Part shown: in pieces, positions 8,501-18,168 of the stretch
How positions within the stretch are numbered: position 1 is the stretch's first letter
Layout of the letters: each line of letters begins with the position of its first letter
IMG/VR virus record: IMGVR_UViG_3300044846_005671
Span: 1-27,871 of that record
Direction: 5' to 3' (one strand)
Origin: a virus
DNA: 27,871 nucleotides
Made by a program: the position numbers and the translations under genes
The notes under the pieces: generated by a model
Databases searched by the model: none
What the model was told of the DNA's origin: nothing
What the model saw: the letters and a program-made list of their open reading frames with translations, nothing else

Positions 8501-11500
8501 TTAGTTCAGAAATATTAAGACTTTGATCAAAATACGAATAGTTATTTCTAACTAAGGTTGCATCATTTGAATAGCCAAAGTCTGATTCAATATAAAACCA
8601 CTCGTGAGTCAGTTTTTCAGGAGTTGGTGAAGTATCTCTATGACTTGGCCCGAAGTTGTCCTTACCGAACATGATATCAGAGTTTAGACGATATGGGTTT
8701 TGCCTAGAGTCAGTTGAGTCAATTAGTCCCCATTTATTGATATATGGAATAACTCGGCCATCACTTGCGAAATCAGGAATATAATTTTCCAAGTACACAT
8801 GATACTCACTGGTTAAATTATTTGCTAGAAACTTTTCTCGATATGGATAAGTCGCAATTCCTTTAGCAGCAGATGTGTGGTCGGCTTTTATAGAAAATGG
8901 GCCGATAAAATCAAGTGCATCAGAGGTTTCATCATAGTAAGGAACATCTAGCCTAGTAGTAGATGAATTTGGGAATTGATTACTCTTTATTAGTATAGCA
9001 GTTCCAATTGGTACTGTATAACTAGTTAAAGTTTGATCATTTTGCCAAATAATTGTACCGTTTCCAGAATATTCAGTTTCATTTACAACAACCGTACCCG
9101 CTCCGACTATTTGATATGAGTAATTGGTAAAGTCAATAATTTTAGTATTTTCTGGAATATAGAAATCTTTATATAGGTCAAGAGTTAAGGTTCTTGAGTA
9201 ATCACTAGAGTATGTGGTAAAATTAAAGTCAGTTATTTCAAATAGTGATAGAACGCCTACACTTGGTTTAAATAATTTACGAACTTCTATTTTATTATAT
9301 ACAACATTAACCGATTCATCATCATATAATTCAATTGTTGCATTATTAAAATAATTAGCAATTGCTAATTTGCGATCATCACTAGATAAGCCGTCTTTAA
9401 TTAAATCAGCCGATTTACATATACGGCTAATCTTTGACCAATCTTTATTTGTTCGTATTACAATATCATCAAGCATTGGAGTTAGCTTGGAAATATTACC
9501 GCTAGCTATAACAACATGCGGTTTATTTAAGAATCCTCCATCTGCATACACAACAGTGGTTGTAGATACTCCGTTAATTTTTATTGAGAGTTTACTGCTT
9601 ATCGGAATATACTTAACTTTAAGTTCTCCATAAGCATCTCCATATTCATTAGTTTGAAGAAAAACCCGAGAATCCATTACTACTCCGCTTATTGAAGTGT
9701 CTCTAATGGAGTCGACTATATCGGAAATTGCTTGAGAAATTTGGGAAAGATCTCTATCTGAGTTAACATAAATAACTGATTCAGAACCAACGTACGATAA
9801 CGAATATGCAACAGTTGATGCTAAATATCCTGAGGTAAAGACCAGTTCATCAAATTTTCCATTTGAGTCAAGTGGATCTATTTTAGAACCAGTTGGATGG
9901 TATATGCGCAATGTATCTAAATGACTAGGATTACTAACTATTTCAAGAGCAACCGTTGATTTAGAGTCGGTTGTTGATAATGCGGCGGTTTCTTGCACAA
10001 TTAATTCACTAGGCCCAAACGCTGTGCCTAGATCAAAACTAGTATCGTCTATTTTAAACTCAGCTAAAGTTCCAATTTGATTCCAATCATTAGAGTTGAT
10101 TAAATGTAAGAACCCATTTTTTGTTTTAAGATACGGAAAGAATAGTGTATCTTTACTAGTTCGATTAAGCGCAAGATCTGATAGATCTTGAGTTAAATTC
10201 ATAGCCCTTAACTTAACTCCAGTTGAGTTAGTTAATGCAAACGATATATCATCCGCTTGGCTGTATACTAGTGGTAGTATTTGGTCATTATCTAGTTGGA
10301 TAATTGATAAATTAATTATTCCACCAGCTGATTGAGTTTCAAATGAAGAAAATTCTCCACCTATGTAAACATCTGCATTATTTATAGTAAGAGCATTTAA
10401 GTTAGCAGTACTATTAAAGCCAGTAGATGAATTAAATGTATAGTCAATTTGTCCATCAGTTAATAACCTAACAATGCCTTTTGCTGGAACTCCGTTATAA
10501 TTATCAAAATCTCCAAGAGCATACAGTAATCCGTTTATGTCAAGTCCTAATTTATTAATAGTTGAACCTGCGGCCTTTGAAATAAAAGTAGTATCTAAGG
10601 TACCGTCAACGTTTAATCTAGCAATTTTAGCTACTGATGTGCTATTATATACTCCAAAATTACCAGCAACGTAAATTCGACCTAATGGATCAATTATTGC
10701 GTCATTAACTGAGTTATTTGGAAAACCGGTTCCACTATTAAAACTAGTGTCAACTGTTCCATCTTCATTAATTTGAACAATTTCACTAGCTGTACCAGAT
10801 ACGTCATAGTAGTCAGTAAAGCTACCGATCGCTATAATCTTTCCAGCCGGAGTTAATAAAATCTTTTTAACCTTATCCGCAAGTCCAGTAAATCCAGAAC
10901 CAATTGTAAAGGCTGAATCATATTCGCCAGTTATAGAAAGTCTAATTAGGCCAACTGCAGTTTCTGCTGGATTTGATTGATATGTGTATGTTGAAAATTT
11001 ACCGCCAACGTACATTTTTTGATCATCGGTAAAAACGATTGATGCTACTGACTGGTTAAATGATAGGTCAGTTGAGTTAATTGAACCATCGCTATTTAAT
11101 TTGATAAATCTTAGGGCTGGAGAGCCATTATATTCTGTAAATTGGCCGCCAACATAAACTATTCCATCGGTATCTACTTCAATGGTAGAAACCTTTCCAT
11201 TAAAGCCAGTTCCTTGAACAAAGCTGGTGTCAACTTTTCCATTTGGTTTAATCTTAACAATATTACCAACAGCATAACCGCCAACGGTTGATAAATTACC
11301 GCCAATGTAAATATTACCAGTAGATTCTTCAATTTTAATTACACTAGGTGAATTATTAAAATTAAGAGCAGCGAGTCCAGTAGTTAAGTCAATTGAATTA
11401 CTTATGTTTAATTTAGAATCATACATTGACTGTATATCGATCTCAAAAGTTTCTAAATCAATATCATTACAATAAAAGCCAAAGTACCTATTGAATTCGT

Positions 11501-12356
11501 ATGGATTTGACGTATCGTCATTGAATAAAAATTCTAAATTAAGTATTTTTGGATGAACTATATTATTTCTTTCAAATCCTTGAGTAACAAATTGCTCAAC
11601 TTTAGTTAATGGTAAAGCTCTATTAAATACTGTGCTTAGCTGTTCAGGTAATTCAACATAGGTACCAGTTGTTATTGAGGCTCCTCGATACAATGAGTAT
11701 CCGCCGGTTTTATAATTAACGTATAGCGGGTTACTATTGAACATTGGGTTCTTCTTAATATTTGATAAGTATGTTCCAATTTTAGACTCTGGACTCATAT
11801 CAAATACTTTAACAATCGTTGCATTCTTAAATAAATCAGTTGCAAATTCATCAATTGTAATAGTTGCTGATTTAGATTTTCCTTCGCCGGCTGTGTAATT
11901 AGATGAACCTGGAACTTTAAATATTACAAATTTATTTGGAGTAGCGTCGTCTAGGTAAATTGGAGCAAAATACGAGAATTTTTCAGAGTATTGTCTACTA
12001 GTTAAGTACTTTGCACCACTTGTGTAAAGATCAAAATCATATTGGTCCTTTAGATCCTTAGCTACTGCTGACTTATTAATAGTTGAACCTATTTGATAGG
12101 CAGTAGTTGAAGGAGTCTTGCCATTATCATAGAATCGATAAATATTAACTTCATGACTTGACCTTTCATTGATTGCAAATCTTTTGTATTTTTGATTTGC
12201 CAATAACTCATTTGCATCAATTGAATTAAACCACAATGATCCTTCTGAATCTATTGTTAGTTTTAAGTTAGTTGTTAATTTCGGGTTAGTTCTTAATAAC
12301 TGGAAACTAACATTTCTCTCTGCAAGACGAGTATATGCTAAATTAGTATTTGCCAC
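5586..12356 (-). CDS. Giant virion protein with a seven-repeat delta-60 beta-propeller (2256 aa)
   Basis: The largest gene in the window, probably a baseplate or tail-tip appendage. The start is GTG at 12356, because an in-frame TAA lies one codon upstream and the next gene ends 15 bases away. Residues 1-335 form a mixed domain. Residues 335-695 hold seven repeats of about 50 residues with the pattern IYVGGxF...I.RLN.DGxxDxxF (for example DGIVYVGGQFTEYNGSPA, then DGTLDTTF). This matches the delta-60 repeat family and implies one seven-bladed propeller. The remaining 1,560 residues are beta-rich, with many Asn, Ser, Thr and Tyr and no catalytic motif I recognise. It has no signal peptide or membrane segment. 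It lies between the 1196-aa protein and the tail fibre; its stop overlaps the fibre start. The propeller could bind host glycans, which is inference. Confidence 0.85.
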   Translation of the reverse strand: MANTNLAYTRLAERNVSFQLLRTNPKLTTNLKLTIDSEGSLWFNSIDANELLANQKYKRFAINERSSHEVNIYRFYDNGKTPSTTAYQIGSTINKSAVAKDLKDQYDFDLYTSGAKYLTSRQYSEKFSYFAPIYLDDATPNKFVIFKVPGSSNYTAGEGKSKSATITIDEFATDLFKNATIVKVFDMSPESKIGTYLSNIKKNPMFNSNPLYVNYKTGGYSLYRGASITTGTYVELPEQLSTVFNRALPLTKVEQFVTQGFERNNIVHPKILNLEFLFNDDTSNPYEFNRYFGFYCNDIDLETFEIDIQSMYDSKLNISNSIDLTTGLAALNFNNSPSVIKIEESTGNIYIGGNLSTVGGYAVGNIVKIKPNGKVDTSFVQGTGFNGKVSTIEVDTDGIVYVGGQFTEYNGSPALRFIKLNSDGSINSTDLSFNQSVASIVFTDDQKMYVGGKFSTYTYQSNPAETAVGLIRLSITGEYDSAFTIGSGFTGLADKVKKILLTPAGKIIAIGSFTDYYDVSGTASEIVQINEDGTVDTSFNSGTGFPNNSVNDAIIDPLGRIYVAGNFGVYNSTSVAKIARLNVDGTLDTTFISKAAGSTINKLGLDINGLLYALGDFDNYNGVPAKGIVRLLTDGQIDYTFNSSTGFNSTANLNALTINNADVYIGGEFSSFETQSAGGIINLSIIQLDNDQILPLVYSQADDISFALTNSTGVKLRAMNLTQDLSDLALNRTSKDTLFFPYLKTKNGFLHLINSNDWNQIGTLAEFKIDDTSFDLGTAFGPSELIVQETAALSTTDSKSTVALEIVSNPSHLDTLRIYHPTGSKIDPLDSNGKFDELVFTSGYLASTVAYSLSYVGSESVIYVNSDRDLSQISQAISDIVDSIRDTSISGVVMDSRVFLQTNEYGDAYGELKVKYIPISSKLSIKINGVSTTTVVYADGGFLNKPHVVIASGNISKLTPMLDDIVIRTNKDWSKISRICKSADLIKDGLSSDDRKLAIANYFNNATIELYDDESVNVVYNKIEVRKLFKPSVGVLSLFEITDFNFTTYSSDYSRTLTLDLYKDFYIPENTKIIDFTNYSYQIVGAGTVVVNETEYSGNGTIIWQNDQTLTSYTVPIGTAILIKSNQFPNSSTTRLDVPYYDETSDALDFIGPFSIKADHTSAAKGIATYPYREKFLANNLTSEYHVYLENYIPDFASDGRVIPYINKWGLIDSTDSRQNPYRLNSDIMFGKDNFGPSHRDTSPTPEKLTHEWFYIESDFGYSNDATLVRNNYSYFDQSLNISELTTSADYFETYFTYLPIVDGVQVGRPQYRYSSLNRNSFTNQYETLFKGSMFRFYELNSDGLTIANTQRFNDYKFSVIMKPIKEDPTTISKPINYRVIENVDSKSITVVIEVSLGYKAQLPDSIFIDGWSTQTFDMINQTTLFAGAFTAEPVTYQIDTTINSLTEGGYYGYINGASVINANIGDTVQITYNPSNPVAIASTIIATQGSPLYDAVMTGQISSGDKLGPYIYAQVDAGIPITLPTGTYQAVRIQANFEDTWTHNALTAGTGEISSDSGYYNMSTSSLLLNKYNSVGDNQSTFIQKFVTDEDIISVIYGINEESCQFGPDPGTLGLVIDTYQFDVSPISGAIVSLPSGDPVVVKARWVIPNPLDVYIPATTEFTVSHNTAYTDSMFGDYRIEFNHNEVSNITHSFLYFAKDKKYNNKQDAYSTIKLSRGVDLSPNGIYVNPSTTLTETIQTELLYGIGNSDVLADSEINRYISNDFAPIYVIKPGEKDILVQLQSISSTTLTSDLINPLLTSDGIDGAIQDKLNVTSSTSQLAVVTPITIGLSGSISYNYFAQAVPFGTTSNWTVNTNHFQIFGGKNYFDKVFENLSFAKFVQLLRAENQFITWETYSSGLKIPYQTTSIEIIQADEITKSTIVSLTPETVTSGQINQVAGFNYSEVPSQEYSINRYSAEYEVITNPIAGFKYNFSINGNDLSGANICLNPYIDNFFVIPDFEYVKYSKTSILDLENSQKYSSVYPYINETPIDRTNFNALSSSWDYGYHFEYSNKQEYTKVPGTRRVHEDYSFVSKLLNVPIQFTVEEFTSVLLSNAAFTKSQASEADIVYSRFGTEIRFKMNTYSLITKHLSNNGLRSEFEKFFKYSNGSAIITDQEFLGDLTLTEYLTAYSETNLIKLYQVDSFEFYELDDREILGNEVLFEQVGYDLLGDLGYDLIRSVRINNTKSKVIEGTILIKPNTGVKIVPKIKIKFI

Positions 12357-12371
12357 TGGTTAATTTATATT

Positions 12372-15300
12372 TTAAGCCGACGCGCTAATACCAGCAAGGT
12401 TAATCTCTAATTGACTAACTGGTGTTACAACGGCAGTTTCTTTTTCGTATTGAGTTTTAACTAATACGTCAAATGAGAATACTGAATCGCTAGTATATAA
12501 GTCAAGACCTATTTTCTTAGCATATTTAATATTTTTTAAACCAGCAGGAGTAGCTGATCTCCAACCTCCAACGTATCCAATATAATCAGATGCTCTGAAT
12601 TGGAAAATTAGAGGTATTTTGATTGCTGTCTCCACACCATATTCAAGAGAACGAGTTGACCCAGCTGGGCTAATTCCTTCAACTGAGATATTTTCATACG
12701 CAGATGGCGCCATATATAAGTATGCACCACACGTGTATTTACCAATTAAATACTGATCTTCAGGAATAAATCCTAATTTTACTGGGTATTGATTTTCTCT
12801 CATTGCTGATGATGCAGTACCTACAGTTACAGCAGTTGCTTGGTTAAATGGTGCTTGTTGATAGTACTTATTACCAAACGCATTTGTTACTTCGGATTCA
12901 GCAATTTCAAAATTAATACCATGACTAAATGGTAAATATTTTTGTTTAGTATCAGATAATGAATATGCTGGCCTAGCTGTGGTGTAAGTTGTATTATCCC
13001 AAGCTTGATTAAATGCTCCACCTACTTTAATGAATGGATGGTTTTTATCAATACAGAATTCACTTAATTTACCTCCACCTACTGGCGCAAGGTTTGCGTC
13101 AAGCGTACCATTCCAAACTGAGGTATTTGATGGGCTTGAATAGCCTGGGATTGTGGTTAATAGTGGGTTAAATGGTAGATAGTGACCATATACGTATGGT
13201 ACAGTGGTTGCTCCAACTGTTCTACCATTATATTGGTAATTTCCAGAAGTTGCATTTGTATATGGTACATTGTCTGTACTATCTCCAAAATATAAACGGT
13301 CTGCTAAATTTACACTGTAATATCTAGAATTAATAAATTGACTTCTAACTTGAGAAGATTGATAACTGTCCTTTTGCTTCCAATCTGAAATGGTTGAATC
13401 AATTTGATTATTAATAACAATTGGCGTTTTATCGTATCGTAAACCAGTATGATAAATTACAGTTGGATTAGCAATTGCATCTGAGGTTGGAGCGGTTTGA
13501 CCAACTCCTCCATTTAGGGTTGAAATTAATTGTAGAGCAGTTTGTGAAGTATTTTGAATCTGTACTAGATACTGAGTTGATATGATTTTACCGTGGTTGT
13601 ATGCGATTGGCGTTACACTAGTATCTTTAATAAGATCCTTGTAGTATCCAGCAAACAATTCAACAGTTTGACCATTAGTTACAGTTTTAGTATTACCAGC
13701 TTGGTCAATGATAGTTACATTTAATTGACCCTTTCCAGTAGATAGGGAAGTTTGCACTGAGGTTAAGGTATCTGCAATGCTCTTTAATTTAGTATAAAGA
13801 TCAACAACGTTTCCGTCAGTTGCAAAGAACCCACTAGCAATATCTTCAGCTTTATGGGCGAAATACTTATCACGAGTAGTGAACGAAGTTCCTAAGTGAA
13901 TGTCTAATCCTTTTGAATTTAATTCGTCCTGGAAGTTGATTCTGGTCTCTTCAGCAAAGGCTTGTTGTGAAACGATTGTGGCATCCTCAGCAGTTTCAAT
14001 ATTTGCTGGGAATTCAACTAGAATACTGTCAGACCATGCCGATTCAACTGGTGAATCTGGCCAACCTGCTTCAGATAAGCTCTTGATTCTGATTTCAACA
14101 ACTTCTCCTCTTTTAATTGGAACGTCTAATTGGTTTGAGTTAACTTCATTAGGGTCAGCAATGCTTTCGTTTGCCCATTCATAGAATCCAGTAGCGGTGT
14201 TGATAATCTTTGATCTAGACTTTGTTTTAAATTCAGTCCATGGAGAGAATGCTCCACTTACTTTATTTCCATTAGCATCTATGAATTCAATTTGGTCGGC
14301 AGTTTTAGCAGTACCAGTTTTACTTAACGTACGATAAGCTATCTTAAATTGAACTACTTGTTGAGTTCCATGTAGAGTAGTCTTAGATTCAGGAATTGAC
14401 CAAAATCCTCTAACTCTATATGTTGGATTAGTTATGAAACTTGGAGTTGACTTAATTGATGTAGTAATATCTGAAACTAGACTTTGTTGAGATTTAGTTA
14501 AAGTTAATCTATTATCAGCAAAGGTTGCAAGATCCTTTTGTAATTTTAATTTTTGAGATTCGTTTAGCGAAGCATTTGTATTTAAGTTTGCACGAGTCTC
14601 TGTAATTTGCTTGTCAATTTCTCTAATTTGAGAAACTGCTTGTTCTTTAGCAGAAATTTTTTGCTTGATAGCAAGAGTATTATCCTCATCTGTGATATGT
14701 TGGTCAATTTGAATAACCTTGAAGTTATCAGCAGATAAAGCTACAGTATTTGGGGTAGAACCTAATGAAGATGGTAGCTTCTTTTCTTTTGCATAACTTA
14801 AGAAAAGTAAACCAAAATCTGAAACAAATTCTTGATAGAAATCAGTAAGAGTCATTTGCTTACCGTTATTCATTGTGATTGTTAATTCATTGGTTTGAAT
14901 TGCAAATCCTTGAGAGAATTGATCGGTAGTAATTGCTAGTCTATCGCTAATTGGTCTTAAGAAAATGATATTTCTTTCATTGTATCCCAAGTTAAGTTGT
15001 ACTAACGTAGATCTTTCTAATGCTGGTTTAATTCTAAGTTGAGCAGATCCAACCGCTAGGCCATTTTCACCAAATACAAGTTTTAAAATAACAGTTTTTG
15101 CATTTGAGTCAATTGTATCAATGATGTATTCTGAATTGTCAGAACTAATTAAACGATCGCCGCTAACTAGAGATTTTTCAACTGTGCCGCTGGTTGTTAG
15201 GCCTGAATACTTTAATGTGTTTAATTTATATTTACGAATAGCCTCAGTTAGGGTTTGACCTTCAACAATTACAGTTGAAGAACTTTCCAAAACGTCTAAA

Positions 15301-15962
15301 ATATCAAAACTACCTCTAACTGTATTTTTAGCTGGTGATAAAGTTAATTCTGAACCATCTTCGAAATAGTCAATTGCTCTATTTGCTAGATCAGCAGTAA
15401 CCGTTGAATAGGCAAGATTGTTTTTACCTTTATATGTTGAATCAAAGTAATCTAATTCAGTTTGAGTAGCTGAAGTAATAATTAGTCTTCTAACTTCAAA
15501 TCGGTTAATATCGGTGTCAGTAGTAATGGTTGAAGTATCGATATTTATGTACAATAATGGATTTAAGAATGATTCAAAAAACCAGTTTGTCTTATAGTTA
15601 AAGCTATCAGGCACGGCAACTCCAGTGGAGCTAACATTTTCCAAATCAGCAATAACTGTTGAAATATCTTTTAGTTCAAATGTTTTTAAGGTACCGCTTG
15701 CGTCCTTTATTCCAAGTTGATTTGCATTGCCGCTAAGAAGATCAGTAAACTTTTGATCAAGGTTTTGAACTTGAGTAGTGAGGTATCCAAATGACGGGAT
15801 TTGGAAGTCCTTAGTTGAACCATCTTGTAAAGTTTGAGTAACTTTAACGGTGTCTGATTTTGCGGATAACGATACTGAAAGTTTTAGTAAGAACTCCTGC
15901 ATATTATTCACATCGACGCCTAATTCTGCTAAGTAATCCGATAGTGATGAAGTGTCTGCCAT
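12372..15962 (-). CDS. Large tail or baseplate protein with coiled coil and Fn3-like domain (1196 aa)
   Basis: A complete frame, ATG at 15962, ending 15 bases before the 2256-aa gene. The N-terminus (MADTSSLSDYLAELGVDVNN) is acidic and helical. Roughly residues 420-505 are rich in Lys, Glu, Gln and Leu in heptad-like order (KQKISAKEQAVSQIREIDKQ), a likely coiled coil. Residues about 515-655 look fibronectin type III-like, ending VVEIRIKSLSEAGWPDSPVE and then SAWSDSI. The remainder is Asn-, Tyr- and Thr-rich beta sequence. Together these suggest an elongated multimeric virion component near the baseplate, but no named family is certain. It sits five bases after the 728-aa gene, and a candidate promoter variant overlaps the end of that gene. 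Confidence 0.8.
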   Translation of the reverse strand: MADTSSLSDYLAELGVDVNNMQEFLLKLSVSLSAKSDTVKVTQTLQDGSTKDFQIPSFGYLTTQVQNLDQKFTDLLSGNANQLGIKDASGTLKTFELKDISTVIADLENVSSTGVAVPDSFNYKTNWFFESFLNPLLYINIDTSTITTDTDINRFEVRRLIITSATQTELDYFDSTYKGKNNLAYSTVTADLANRAIDYFEDGSELTLSPAKNTVRGSFDILDVLESSSTVIVEGQTLTEAIRKYKLNTLKYSGLTTSGTVEKSLVSGDRLISSDNSEYIIDTIDSNAKTVILKLVFGENGLAVGSAQLRIKPALERSTLVQLNLGYNERNIIFLRPISDRLAITTDQFSQGFAIQTNELTITMNNGKQMTLTDFYQEFVSDFGLLFLSYAKEKKLPSSLGSTPNTVALSADNFKVIQIDQHITDEDNTLAIKQKISAKEQAVSQIREIDKQITETRANLNTNASLNESQKLKLQKDLATFADNRLTLTKSQQSLVSDITTSIKSTPSFITNPTYRVRGFWSIPESKTTLHGTQQVVQFKIAYRTLSKTGTAKTADQIEFIDANGNKVSGAFSPWTEFKTKSRSKIINTATGFYEWANESIADPNEVNSNQLDVPIKRGEVVEIRIKSLSEAGWPDSPVESAWSDSILVEFPANIETAEDATIVSQQAFAEETRINFQDELNSKGLDIHLGTSFTTRDKYFAHKAEDIASGFFATDGNVVDLYTKLKSIADTLTSVQTSLSTGKGQLNVTIIDQAGNTKTVTNGQTVELFAGYYKDLIKDTSVTPIAYNHGKIISTQYLVQIQNTSQTALQLISTLNGGVGQTAPTSDAIANPTVIYHTGLRYDKTPIVINNQIDSTISDWKQKDSYQSSQVRSQFINSRYYSVNLADRLYFGDSTDNVPYTNATSGNYQYNGRTVGATTVPYVYGHYLPFNPLLTTIPGYSSPSNTSVWNGTLDANLAPVGGGKLSEFCIDKNHPFIKVGGAFNQAWDNTTYTTARPAYSLSDTKQKYLPFSHGINFEIAESEVTNAFGNKYYQQAPFNQATAVTVGTASSAMRENQYPVKLGFIPEDQYLIGKYTCGAYLYMAPSAYENISVEGISPAGSTRSLEYGVETAIKIPLIFQFRASDYIGYVGGWRSATPAGLKNIKYAKKIGLDLYTSDSVFSFDVLVKTQYEKETAVVTPVSQLEINLAGISASA

Positions 15963-15967
15963 TTAGT

Positions 15968-18154
15968 TTATCTTATTATTTTATCGACAACGAACGTTAA
16001 AGTTTTAGAGTTTTTGCAAACAATATCAACTATAGGTTTTGCAGTTCTTCCATAATTAGTAGGAAAATCTGCGGCCGTTAGCTTAGCGAGTATTACGCTG
16101 TTTGCAAAAGCTGCATTTGTTATATTCTGTGAGTCGGTTTTTATTGTTATTGAGTATGCTCCTGGAACAACTGGAGAATCAAACACTACTTTTAGGGCTT
16201 GACCACTTTTCCATGAGTTAACTGAGTCATCTACATAAATAGTAATATCCCTAGTTAGGTTAAACGGTATTGGGCTACTTGAACTATTTAGTTTTAAATG
16301 ACGAACTTGGGTTCCTCCTTCTCCTAACGAAACTGTTTTGGCTCCAGCTGTATTTACACTGAAATCAACTTCGCTTATTGTTGAGAAAGCTTGAACATTA
16401 GATTTGATTTTTAATTCATTAGCAACGGTCTTATCTAAACTAATACCGTAACCTTCTTTAAATAGGTCAGTTTGGTAAGTTAAGGCAATTGCGGTTTTAT
16501 TCATTAATAAGTTATCAACTTTTGTATTTAATGAATCAATTAGGTCCATCAGTGCAGTTGCTTCTGCAAAAGCTGAGGTTGAGGCAGCAACTGTTATTTC
16601 AAGTGCTGCAATTCTATTAGCTATGCTAGAGAGAGCAGTTGAATTTAACATTGCATCCTTTGCTGCATTAACATCATCACCTAATTGTTGAAGTTCAAGA
16701 AGTTTATCATTGAATTTTGTTTGTAACAATCGGATTTGAGTTAATACATCAGTAAATAAGTTTAATGAGAAGGTATTGTAATCATTTATTGATTTCTCAA
16801 CTGCAACGTCCTCAATCGATGTATCGAATTTTAAGTTTACTTTAAAAGCAAATGAATTACCATTTGTTTTATTAATTGTGTCTGGCTTGTTTTTAGTGAT
16901 CATTGGAATAATGAACTCACTTCCACTTTGTACTACTTGATTTAAGAAGTAAACGCCATATAGATTAGTTACGCTAACTGGTTCAATTCCAGCAACGGCG
17001 TTTACTGCTGGATCATATACATCATAGTAAACTAGAATTGCATTGAATTCAAAATCTTCATTACCTACATTATCGTTTAACTGAGCAAATGATTTGATAG
17101 TTGGATCTTGTGAAGCAATTAAATAATCACTTAGGTTAAAATCAATTACCATACCATCATGGGTAGATCTGATAAATTCAACGGTACGGGTTCCGAAACC
17201 GTCTGTGTATTCTTTTGCAATACGTTGTTTCTTTGGATTAGATACGGTAACTCCGTATGGTGTTCCAAAATAGTCGGCTTGGTCAGTATAGTATGAATTA
17301 TTAACAGATGATGCTCCCCACCAGAAACCGGTAGCACTTGGAGTAACTGATAAAACATCAGAAATGTATGAAGTTGCAAGGTTTGCATCAAGGTCGTAAA
17401 ATGCACGTAAGCTCATGCCTAATGCATCTAATGGATGTAGGTCATTGTAGTGTCTACCATTTAGGTATTCAGCGTCAAGTGGATCGCCTGGAGTATTTAC
17501 TATCACCATCCCAGGTCCGTAGTTTTCGTCCGGCTTAGAATTAAATAGAACAGTTGGAGATGTACCAACATTAGTTGGAACGTGTATGTAAAGTTCGCTG
17601 TATGAGTTATCTTTGCTACGAACTGAATTCACAACATCAATTTCACCAATATACTTAACTACTCGGTCGTATGTGGTTTGACTTGGATCATACCAGTCTT
17701 CAGCCCAACGTTTTTCTCCTACTGGTAGAGTTTGGATAACTTCAGCAGTATCCGCGTCTCTCCATCTTACTGCTCCTAATTCTTTTAACCATTTCCAGAA
17801 AATTCTCTCTGAAACGTTTAATTTTTTCTCTCTATTATATGAAGACTGCGAAATTAATAAACTTTCAAAGTTTAGAGCGTAGTTCTGAAAACTTTGAGCT
17901 AGATTAATATTTTGGTCTACCGGTAGAGGATTTAGAATTGGAGTTTCACCTTGCGCTAAAAACTGCATCTTATTATCCTTTTCCATAGTGGAAGGAATTC
18001 CGATTTCAGGGATTCTTAATAACGCAAACTTTGAAAACCTAAATTTATTTGTATTATTGTTAAAGGTTAAGCTTAAGTCTTCAATCGCGCTCTGAAAGGA
18101 ATAGAACATTCCTTTTTGAGTTTGTATTGGTTTTATTAAAGGTGCAACTGCCAT
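15968..18154 (-). CDS. Putative baseplate or tail structural protein (728 aa)
   Basis: A complete frame from ATG at 18154 to TAA. It opens MAVAPLIKPIQTQKGMFYSF and has a conserved-looking charged and aromatic segment near residues 115-135 (ISERIFWKW-like; here VSERIFWKWLKELGAVRW). Residues about 470-555 form a helical, heptad-like region (QIRLLQTKFNDKLLELQQLG), which suggests oligomerisation. The remainder alternates strands and loops with many Asp, Asn and Tyr. There is no signal peptide, membrane helix or enzyme motif. It follows the 364-aa gene by 14 bases and precedes the 1196-aa gene by five, so they are probably one transcript. It occupies the place that T4 fills with further wedge and fibre-attachment proteins (gp8-gp10), but I see no alignable motif to any of them. 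Confidence 0.8.
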   Translation of the reverse strand: MAVAPLIKPIQTQKGMFYSFQSAIEDLSLTFNNNTNKFRFSKFALLRIPEIGIPSTMEKDNKMQFLAQGETPILNPLPVDQNINLAQSFQNYALNFESLLISQSSYNREKKLNVSERIFWKWLKELGAVRWRDADTAEVIQTLPVGEKRWAEDWYDPSQTTYDRVVKYIGEIDVVNSVRSKDNSYSELYIHVPTNVGTSPTVLFNSKPDENYGPGMVIVNTPGDPLDAEYLNGRHYNDLHPLDALGMSLRAFYDLDANLATSYISDVLSVTPSATGFWWGASSVNNSYYTDQADYFGTPYGVTVSNPKKQRIAKEYTDGFGTRTVEFIRSTHDGMVIDFNLSDYLIASQDPTIKSFAQLNDNVGNEDFEFNAILVYYDVYDPAVNAVAGIEPVSVTNLYGVYFLNQVVQSGSEFIIPMITKNKPDTINKTNGNSFAFKVNLKFDTSIEDVAVEKSINDYNTFSLNLFTDVLTQIRLLQTKFNDKLLELQQLGDDVNAAKDAMLNSTALSSIANRIAALEITVAASTSAFAEATALMDLIDSLNTKVDNLLMNKTAIALTYQTDLFKEGYGISLDKTVANELKIKSNVQAFSTISEVDFSVNTAGAKTVSLGEGGTQVRHLKLNSSSSPIPFNLTRDITIYVDDSVNSWKSGQALKVVFDSPVVPGAYSITIKTDSQNITNAAFANSVILAKLTAADFPTNYGRTAKPIVDIVCKNSKTLTFVVDKIIR
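15976..15985 (-). promoter_or_regulatory. Candidate variant late promoter (GATAAAATAA)
   Basis: On the minus strand this reads GATAAAATAA, 13 bases before the ATG at 15962 and inside the end of the 728-aa gene. The identical ten bases stand 13 bases before the GTG at 26464. Compared with the main ATAAATAA core it has one extra A. It may be a weaker late promoter or chance in AT-rich DNA. Confidence 0.3.
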
Positions 18155-18168
18155 AGTGTTTGATTAAA

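Noticed and set aside
9370-9633. Plus-strand open frame of 87 codons
   Set aside because: It is a shadow of the 2256-aa gene, with no start signal and no domain; the same applies to frames at 13900-14184, 17146-17406 and 19883-20113.
10265-11350. Possible tandem DNA repeat array or CRISPR in the propeller region
   Set aside because: Repetition is at the protein level only; the nucleotide repeats are too diverged and irregular in length for a CRISPR or a recent tandem duplication.
12361-12374. TATAAATTA-like box close to the GTG of the 2256-aa gene
   Set aside because: It resembles a late promoter but sits only a few bases before the start codon, leaving almost no leader, and it coincides with the AT-rich stop region of the previous gene.
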